Assembly (NCBI RefSeq): GCF_905220565.1
Contig: NC_059419.1
Span: forward strand, 3,162,001 to 3,226,000
Reading direction: 5' to 3'
Origin: Melitaea cinxia
Lineage: Eukaryota > Arthropoda > Insecta > Lepidoptera > Nymphalidae
DNA length: 64,000 nt
The translations under genes were made by a program, and so were the position numbers. Positions 56,237-64,000 of the stretch are shown in pieces. The notes below the pieces were generated by a model. It had not been told where the DNA came from. It made no database searches and was given only the letters and a program-made list of their open reading frames with translations. Each line of letters begins with the position of its first letter. Positions within the stretch are counted from its first letter, which is position 1.

Positions 56237-57427
56237 GAATCAATCATAAACTATTGGAGCGTCATAATAACTATCATTGACAGATCGCACTAACAGAGTT
56301 GCCCAACAGTGGGACGTGTACAAGATGTTACAGTAATTGGTTGTAATGTACATATTTATGTATTAATTATTATAATATTTTATACTAGTAATTTTTACCG
56401 AAATCGTAAAGCATACAAACCCCGACCTCGATTGCATAAAATAATTAAACGTTGGATCTGTTTGTCCGCGAGTCACAATGATGAATTATTCGTACACATT
56501 TCCATACATTTCGACTCGACAATGAATTCGTCAATCCCTAAATTCGTCTAATCCCTGGTTCTGTTCATCTTCAGAGACCATACAAAGTCATGTGCATATG
56601 TGTGTTGTGTTATGTAGATATTTTTTTACCTTATGCAAATAAAAAAAAATCGGGATTTAGTTTGTTATTTTCGATTTCGAGTTACGGTCTCAATACACGT
56701 ATATAAATAATATGCAACATGTGTGCACATCTCAAAGCTACTGTTATTTTCTATTCAACTAATCTAATCTTTTCAATACCTAGCCGTTATGTAAAAAAAA
56801 TATTTATATAATAGTATTATCCCTTCATTTATTGTGATGTTTTTAAAACTTGTAGAACGATTTTTATATTGTAATGTTTGTGTAAACCACAATAATTTTT
56901 AATTTTTATGTCATTCACATTCATATCATTCATTCACATTCATGTTTTTTGACAAAGTTATCCCCTCACAACAAAAATTCATAGTTCAATTTTAAAACAG
57001 TGTTAAGTTCTTGAATTATCACCCATATAATAATACATTAAACACAAAATGAAACCTCCTTTTTCATCGGTCAAGAAATTAAAAAAATAAATTAAAAAGG
57101 AAATTTTATGTATTTACAGAAAAACCAACAGAACAGCATCCTTTTCTCTCGTAAATAAAAAGGAAACGTGCAAAAGAGACAAAAAAAAACACCGTAACAC
57201 CGCCACTACTGAGGCGATTAACCTCAATTATGTCTTGTAAATATTTATAGTGAACCCAGATAGAACCCGGGAGTCGAACTCGTATTTATAGAAACTGGAA
57301 CAAATGTTGTAATGATGTACAATGGCGTGTTGCGGATCGTTATACGAAATAATTATGTGTGGACGTTAAACTAAAGATTAAAGGATTTTATGGATAAACT
57401 AAATTTGATACGAGGTTTGGCACACGA
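56237..57427. other. Interval without recognised elements
   Basis: AT-rich sequence. At 57263-57285 acccgggagtcgaactcg resembles an inverted tRNA B box and may be a SINE remnant. The open frame at 56309-56551 has no family. Confidence 0.45.
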
Positions 57428-57437
57428 TCATTTGAAA

Positions 57438-57580
57438 AAAAAAATAGCCTATAGTTTACATCGGTACATGGGCTATCTAACACAAGGGAATTTTTAATTT
57501 CGAACCAGTAGTGACTGAGAATAGCGCGTTTTAACAAAGTAACTTTCAGCTTTATAATATTAGCATGGTTTACAAAATAA
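57438..57580 (-). repeat. Helitron-like element, decayed
   Basis: The sequence aaaaatagcctatagtttac, tgggctatctaacacaaggg, gaaccagtagtgactgagaa, agcgcgttttaacaaagtaa, and the end ttcagctttataatattagc are the complement of the 5' half of the copy at 9774. The CTAG end is missing. Confidence 0.65.
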
Positions 57581-57878
57581 AACATTTTTAATTATTTAGG
57601 TATTGTTCGGTATGGTCGATAAAAAAGGTAAAAAATAAAGGCCGACGCCAGCAACGTCGCCCAATTATTAGGATTTTCAAAATTACAAACGTAGTAAGTC
57701 CCGTAGGATCAAGTTTTCTTAGTGACTGTGTACAATATAATTAACATAGACAAATATAATTTACAATGTAGTTAAAGTACGACAATCTTAGTAAATTATA
57801 TTAAAAGGGTAAAGGTTTTATTTATTTTACTTTGTATATGTTAAATATACTCACACAATTAATCTATATATATATCAT

Positions 57879-58046
57879 CATTACAGCCTATACAGTCCAC
57901 TGCTGGACATAGGCCTCCACAAGTTTACGTCAAAAATAACGTGAACTCATGTGTTTTGCCCATAGTCACCACGCTGGGCAGGCGGGTTGGTGACCGCAGT
58001 ACTGGCATTGTCGCACCGAAGACGCTGCTGCCCGTCTTCGGCCTGT
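57879..58046 (-). mobile_element. SINE-like family A, 5'-truncated
   Basis: The plus strand starts catcattacagcctatacag, tccactgctggacataggcc and continues to gacgctgctgcccgtcttcg, ggcctgtgta. The 5' half of the element is missing and a short TA run follows. Confidence 0.85.
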
Positions 58047-58727
58047 GTATATATATATAATGCCTTAATACGTTAAACGCCGCCTTGATTTTGTAGTTTC
58101 TGTTTGGGCCATGGTGGACACTAATATATGTTAGATAGTGTAAGGAAAAATAAGTAAGTTCTTTAAGTATGGGTATGGTAGTACAATTATAAAACTTATC
58201 ATTAAAATTTTGTAAATAAGCATTTCTAAGCTTGTCCCGTGAACTAAAAAAGTGAAGCCCGACTGGTGGATGGGGGACCCCATGACGTTCAACGTGTTAA
58301 GTAACAACCAACTAATAATTCAACATTTTCTTTTAATACTCAAGGCCCCTGCCAAGTGCCAACTCTGTGTATGAATGGAATAACGAGTCTCATCAAATTC
58401 TCATAAGATAAATTATGATAAATAATATAAGTCATCCAAAGTATTCTGTATTCCAAATGTCTATTTCTCATTAATTATCCCAGCTCGGTCTAAGTCTCTC
58501 ATCGCAGTCATGTGTCAGTCTTATACCTAATTGTTCATAAACTTTTGATAATGAACCCACGGATACTACACACATGTAAAGGCAGTAAGTTTTATATTAG
58601 CATAAATCTGTCAGCTCGCTTAATAAGCCGGCGGGATGCGTGACGCCTGTATCTTGTTTGGATTTTGCAGTTAGTTTCTTAAAAAAATGTTTATTTTTGT
58701 TTGTTTTTTTTTAGTGTTATTTAACGT
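58047..58727. other. Interval without recognised elements
   Basis: Unique-looking AT-rich sequence. A slightly GC-richer patch lies at 58245-58300. Confidence 0.5.
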
Positions 58728-58788
58728 TGCGCGAACTTGAAGAGGCCTATGTCCATCAGTTGCCTGCGGTAGGCTGGTGTGATAAATG
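58728..58788 (+). repeat. RTE-type tail fragment
   Basis: The sequence gcgcgaacttgaagaggcct, atgtccatcagttgcctgcg, gtaggctggtgtgataaatg is the RTE C-terminal coding tail with changes. It is either a family A remnant or a direct LINE remnant. Confidence 0.65.
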
Positions 58789-58812
58789 CTATATTATATA
58801 ATTATAATGTTA

Positions 58813-59153
58813 TCGCTTCAGCCTGTAATATCACACTGCTGGGTGTAGGCCTATTTCCTATGTAGAAGACGGATCAGAGCTTAATCCACCACGCTACTGC
58901 AATTCAGGTTTGGGCATATATTTCCTACTATGAGTAACGATCGCTATTAGGCGTACATAATAACAACAGGGACCGACGGCTTAACGTGCTTTCCGAAGCA
59001 CGGTGGGGAGACCCACAAGGACTGCACAAATACCCAGACCACGGAAAACATCCGTATGGGCAATACAAATGTTGGTATGTGTGGGGATCGAACCTGCAAC
59101 CGCCAGCGCAACAGTCACAAACCAGTGATGTGGCCGTTGCGCCAACGCGTCGT
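58813..59153 (-). mobile_element. SINE family B, full length uninterrupted
   Basis: This is the most complete B copy (about 341 bp). The tail cgcttcagcctgtaatatca is at the left. The body has agtaacgatcgctattaggc, gaccgacggcttaacgtgct and ggtggggagacccacaagga. The tRNA-like head is at the right (ggggatcgaacctgcaaccg B box; gccgttgcgccaacgcgtcg A box). A 7-T run lies just outside the head. Open frames across it are not genes. Confidence 0.9.
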
Positions 59154-60854
59154 TTTTTTCCCGTATTACTAAATACTAAATTTGCTTTACGCATTAGTAA
59201 ATACTACACATTTATTCGATCATTAAAATTATTAATATTCTATTGTTCTGTTAAATATATTGTAGTTATTAAAATAGTAAACGAAAAGACGCCAATTATT
59301 TCCTAATAAACTGTTTTATACCAATTTTGGAGAATGTAATAGTATTTTGACAAACCAGAATCTATTTTGGCAAAGAAATTGTATAAATTAGTCGATGAAG
59401 TTCAATCAATAGTGACTTAAGGTGTTATCATGTAACTATATTAACATAAATGTTTAATAACAGAGCGACATATTCGCAGTAGCGGCAAAGCTCTTTAATA
59501 AAGAGAAAAAAAATGTCAAAAAACATAAAATAGTTTAAATACATTTTTTTAAATAACAAGTTATATCACAATAGAATTTGTATTCAAGTAAATTATTTCC
59601 ATTAATTAAAATATATTACAAAATATCCCACTCTCGTAATTACAATAAAGCGTTTGTAACTACGCATCCCGCGCATCACATTTCGCTCCGTTTGCCCTGC
59701 TGTACGATTGAATACGAAGATGATAGATCGCCTAGGAACGCGTGATTTTATCTCCATTATTACAAACATACATCATATTAATATTCAGACAAGTATGTCT
59801 GTACTAATTGACTCCTTGTTGTTTTGAATAAGTGACTACTTGAGTATATTTCTAGTAAATATTTGCGTTCTATAAAATAAAATTCAGAAAATAAATGTTG
59901 GCAGACTTAAAATAATGTACTTTACAGTGGAAAATATTTAAGTTGCTCCCAACTCTAGTATCAATTTAATAAATATCGATTATTTTTAATTTTCATAGAG
60001 AGTATTATTATTCACATAAACAGCAAGATAAAATGTATAACAATAGTTTATTAAACAATATACATATTTACAATTCACAACTTAAGAGCTAAATATGTTC
60101 AGCAAGATGAATAAAATAAAATCACATGTACATACCAATTCTTCTAAGTTGTAACAAAAACATTCAAATAAAATTACTAGTTTAATTTTAGTTGTAAACC
60201 CATCATAAGCACAAGCTTTAACTATATATCACATAAGTACATGATTATCATAGTAATATTAATCCAATGTGCACGATAAATGAAGTTAAGTATCACAGCA
60301 CTATATTTAGTAAACCGAAAATTATTACCAGACCTAAATATTCTGATAGATACATTTAACCGGTATTAGGCAGGCTAAACTGGTTTATATTGGATATAAC
60401 TAGATCAAACTGGTAACGCGGTCATCGTGACGTCACACACTATCCCGATGTTGTCCCATGTAATAACTTGTTAGGTAAACACTAAAGCGTCATTACTTTG
60501 AGCCTTAAATGTAAATATGTTGTCATATTGGTCGAAATATACTGCTGTCCGGTAAGAAAGTGTGTGCTGATATTAAGTACGTTATGATTTTTACCGAAGT
60601 TAAAAAAAAGTTAGTTCTTTGTTTTTTTCATTTTATGTATGTATGTTTGTGTGTTTGCGATTTTCTTACAATCTATTAATTGATGATAATTTATTTGAAT
60701 AGGGTTGTTTAGATTATAGATAGGGTTGATTATTTTTTAGAGAAATATTTATAGAAGTATTCTGTTATAATTAAATCGACTCACCTCGACCTCATTCGGG
60801 TTTATTGCCTGCTTTGAATTTCAATTCCTATAAAATTAATTCCCTTGACCTCCT
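59154..60854. other. Interval without recognised repeats
   Basis: AT-rich sequence. It contains gtgacgtcac at 60427-60436, a perfect palindrome with the CRE core TGACGTCA. This may be chance. Confidence 0.5.
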
Positions 60855-60957
60855 AACTCCCATGACCATAGTTACTGTAAAGTACCACCGAATAGACGGG
60901 TATCTAAAAAATTAATAAACCTCGATAAAATCTGAAAAAGTTGTTTCATTATAATGA
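60855..60957 (+). repeat. Interspersed repeat, family K
   Basis: The sequence cccatgaccatagttactgt, aaagtaccaccgaatagacg and cgataaaatctgaaaaagtt matches 4705-4858 in the same order and strand. Confidence 0.6.
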
Positions 60958-61976
60958 GTGAAATTCGCGTAAACAACAGAAAAAAATTAATGTATAATGA
61001 TTTGTAGATGAAAACTTTCTTGATAAACTGTCGGTAAACAAGTGATCGAACAAAATATAGCTTCTTGCACCGGTTGAAGAGTTGCGGAGAGTAATCCCAA
61101 CCCAAAAAATTACAAATTTTACCTTTACATTCTTACGTATTGTCAAAAATAAGAGTATCATCTTCTTAGTAACTTTATTTGTAAGATATTTCTTTTAGTA
61201 ATGTGTCTTTTGATGTTTTTGTGTATTTTTTTTTTATCTAGTATTTATTGTCAAAGGGATTTTATACAAAACCCTTTTCTTATTAATATTATTATGTTGT
61301 AAGCGTTTGTTGTTTGTTTAATCGAATAACTTTCTTTTAGAAATTGGATATCGAATTCGCGACCTCTAGTGCCTCATTTAGTTGATACTGTTGTGTTAAC
61401 TGCCTTACCTATCTTCTCTTCTGGAGATAATATTAATTCTATGTATATTCGTTTTTGTTTAGTCCAATAAAGTATATATAATGATATCACTGTCTTAATT
61501 TTATTATAATTTCACTATATTCAATACATCACGGTAAAAAGATCTGAGTCTGTCGTTATTCTGATAAACCAATACATTTCTACATAAAAAATGTATAAAG
61601 AAAATCTAACAAGCTTTACATATTAATTAACGCGCGCTACCACATTTCATTAACTTGTCAATCTGTTGAAGTAATGTCTATAAATATGAAGTAACATATA
61701 AATTTAACAAACATATTATTATTATATTCATTTGAAAGATAATCACTTGAAAGTCTCGACTGGGTTAGATAATTTTAAAATTAACCAGAAAAGTTCTTTT
61801 GAATTATTATTGTATAAGTATCAAACGATATATTTATTGTCTACCTTTAAAAAGTAAGTGTTGAAATTTTAATACGAACAAGTTCGGGAACATTAAATAT
61901 AATACAACTAGTACTAATATATAAAAAAAATTAAATCTACAATTGAGAAAAAATAAATTTTATAACTAAGCACTAA
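60958..61976. other. AT-rich interval, nothing recognised
   Basis: Near 61350-61410 a tRNA-tail-like gaattcgcgacctctagtgc is seen without a matching A box. No gene is supported. Confidence 0.45.
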
Positions 61977-62232
61977 ACCTCTCTTCCCGTGGCTGTCGTA
62001 AGAGGCGACTAAGGGATTACACAGTTCCACTACCACCTTGGAATTTAAAAAGCCGAGCGATGGCGGGATAACCATCCAACTGCTAGCTTTGAAATATACA
62101 GGCCGAAGACGGGCAGCAGCGTTTTCCCAGCGTGGTGACTATGGGTAAAACACATGAGTTCACGCCATTTTTGGCGTGAATTTGTGGAGGCCTATGTCCA
62201 CCAGTGGACTGTATTAGGCTCAAGTGACACAC
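61977..62232 (+). mobile_element. SINE-like family A, 5'-truncated
   Basis: It starts cctctcttcccgtggctgtc, lacking the first 35-45 bases, and has an inner deletion at the gcgtcttcggtgcgacaaag block. The tail is ggcctatgtccaccagtgga then ctgtattaggctcaagtgac. Confidence 0.85.
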
Positions 62233-64000
62233 TAGTGCTATCTTCACAGACCAACATAATATATATTACAGTGTTTCAAGGTATTCTTAAAGTCTAATTG
62301 ATTAATATTATTTCTATCAGAATTTCAATAAAAAGCTTTCCTTAAATCTGATGATACAATGATCTTAAGATATTTCATAATAGATAATTAATATATTATA
62401 AAAACAAAAAAAAAAACATTAAGATGAACAACTCTGCACATACTTCTGCGAAACCGGGATGAATCAGTAGCTAAATACCTAAATTAACAATACAAAATGT
62501 ATTGCATCTTAAAATAAAAACTTACAAAAATAAACAAGTAAAAGAAACTCTTTAACAAACAATCGATTTGCATATGTCCCTGCCCGGGCATTGAATCCGG
62601 GATCGCGTGCAACGATATAATAATTCAGCGGTTAATTGACAAGCCTGTCTGTCTGTCTGCGCATACGTATCTCGACAACCGCTGACAGCCGTCCGTATGT
62701 GGTACCCCTTTTTTATTTCCATGCTTTATTTCAATGGGGCTCTGGATCCAGATATTTGTTGCCATATATGATCGTTTGTTTTATTTTTATTAATTGTATT
62801 TAATAAAGCCTACATAAAAGAGGCTGAAATTAAATTTATTTGGTCAAAATTTCGTAACTAACAAAGTTTATACAAAAGCATTTCCTAAAAACATTTCTTT
62901 CGAATCATTACACTGAAATATGCTTTAAGAAATTCTTGAATTTATACAAATTGTTAATACAAGTATTCAGAGATCTTTTGTCTGTCCGTGGGCTAGGAAC
63001 TTTCGAGAAACTTTCAGTCGGCATTTGCTTCTCGGCCGATCCTCAAAAGGCTTAAAACTTCAACCATATCTTTGGATCAGAATGTCTGATTCGGCCGGCT
63101 ATACGAACTAATCTTATTATTTTGTGCTAAAGATATCTATCTAGCCATTCGACATTTTTGGTAAACGCTATTTCGTAGTTATCATGTTTCAGTTTTTATC
63201 TTGATTTTAAGATTTTCTTCGAATTTCTTCTGTTCTTAAAAAGGGTTAATTTCTTAGCGAAACTAGATGGATCTTGTTTCAAATAACTACTTAACACTAT
63301 TGATAATTACAAAGCTTTTTTTATGTCTGAGTCTTTTTAATAAAATATTCTTCAATTGTAAACTTTAATTAGAATAATTTAGAGTCCAACAAATTTATCC
63401 GAAATTGAAAACAAGAAGAAAAACATAGAAAGTATTTCTTTAACCGAATGTCAAAACCTATGTCACGACTTCACTCAGATTAATCCAAACTATTAATGAT
63501 CGAAGAATTCTCATCTTAATTATGCGACAGGATACTTGGTAATGAGACTTCGCCATCCCAAGTGTAATGCGAACATTACCAAACGTGATTTGCATCTAAT
63601 ATCAGATCACAAAGAGAACGGATCAGTACATTAGGTATGAATGATATGATTAATCGAATGCACGTGTTAACGTTAACGTTTGCCATCAGCTGTTTGCCAT
63701 GATAATGGAAACCGCATCTATGTACTCTCTAAGGGATGACGAGAACCCAATTATACTGTCAGATGCAGATGAATCGATTAAAATGATCTGCTGTTGTTTG
63801 AAAATGTATCAGAACTGTTCTGTTTGAAATTCCCTTATTAAGAAAGGATTGGAGCTTTATCAGCTACGCTGTGGTTTAGCCGAACTATGTGCCTCAGAAC
63901 TTATTTCAAGTTATGCAGGTTCACTCCACAGCTAAGATGAATTATTAGAGTAATTAAACACTTGAAAGTTCAGCATTGCAAGCCTTGTTAAAACCTGCAC
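62233..64000. other. Interval without recognised repeats
   Basis: A patch at 62575-62720 is richer in GC and includes tgcccgggcattgaatccgg, vaguely B-box-like when inverted. The last 500 bases look unique and of mixed composition. No open frame of note is present. Confidence 0.45.

Noticed and set aside
58986..59306. 106-codon open frame on the plus strand
   Set aside because: Two thirds of it lie in the full-length family B SINE; the rest is AT-rich.

Overview
The window looks like lepidopteran (moth or butterfly) genomic DNA. It is AT-rich and dense in short interspersed repeats of kinds I associate with Lepidoptera: tRNA-headed SINEs, small Helitron-like elements ending in CTAG, a family built on the motif AACCGACTTC, and decayed non-LTR retrotransposon tails. 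I see no complete protein-coding gene, no intact tRNA or rRNA gene, no CRISPR array and nothing prokaryotic. Nearly all short open frames are chance frames or lie inside repeats. The window is best read as the inside of a very long intron or as intergenic DNA. No species can be named.

The only recognisable protein-coding remains are of mobile elements. One is a 109-codon C-terminal piece of a CR1/jockey-type reverse transcriptase (55657-55986, minus), with its 3' UTR running to about 55340. The other is a 40-codon C-terminal piece of an RTE-clade reverse transcriptase (48150-48270, minus). The RTE piece matters because two abundant SINE-like families end in sequence that reads as the same C-terminus: family A reads EAYVQQW and family B reads EAYAQQW before a stop. 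Both are probably moved by RTE LINEs. Family A copies lie at 1818, 3881, 19149, 25792, 31132, 36586, 37951, 57879, 58728 and 61977. Family B copies lie at 884, 8878, 13690, 13891, 16861, 20376, 30994, 38999, 46985 and 58813, with smaller remnants. One A copy sits inside a B copy with target duplications at both levels, and another A copy sits inside an AACCGACTTC element with an 11-bp duplication.

Other mobile DNA includes a third tRNA-headed SINE family (C: 2889, 3667, 44893, 52690), Helitron-like TC...CTAG elements (9774, 34956, 40966, 46232 and decayed copies), and poly(A)-ended retroelement tails (family D). There is also a 500-bp foldback element with 156-bp arms (14100-14599), a GC-rich element with 17-bp inverted ends (52020-52385), a palindromic unit (47795-47985) and a poly(A) retrocopy with a 17-bp duplication (37336-37546).

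If the window is intronic, the most interesting non-repeat signals are strong 3' splice sites joined directly to 5' splice-site-like sequence: CAG|GTATGA at 17948, CAG|GTATTT at 49473 and CAG|GTATGT at 54464. These fit recursive splice sites or short cassette exons on the plus strand. A fourth acceptor at 449 leads a possible 44-nt exon. This is inference and needs RNA data.
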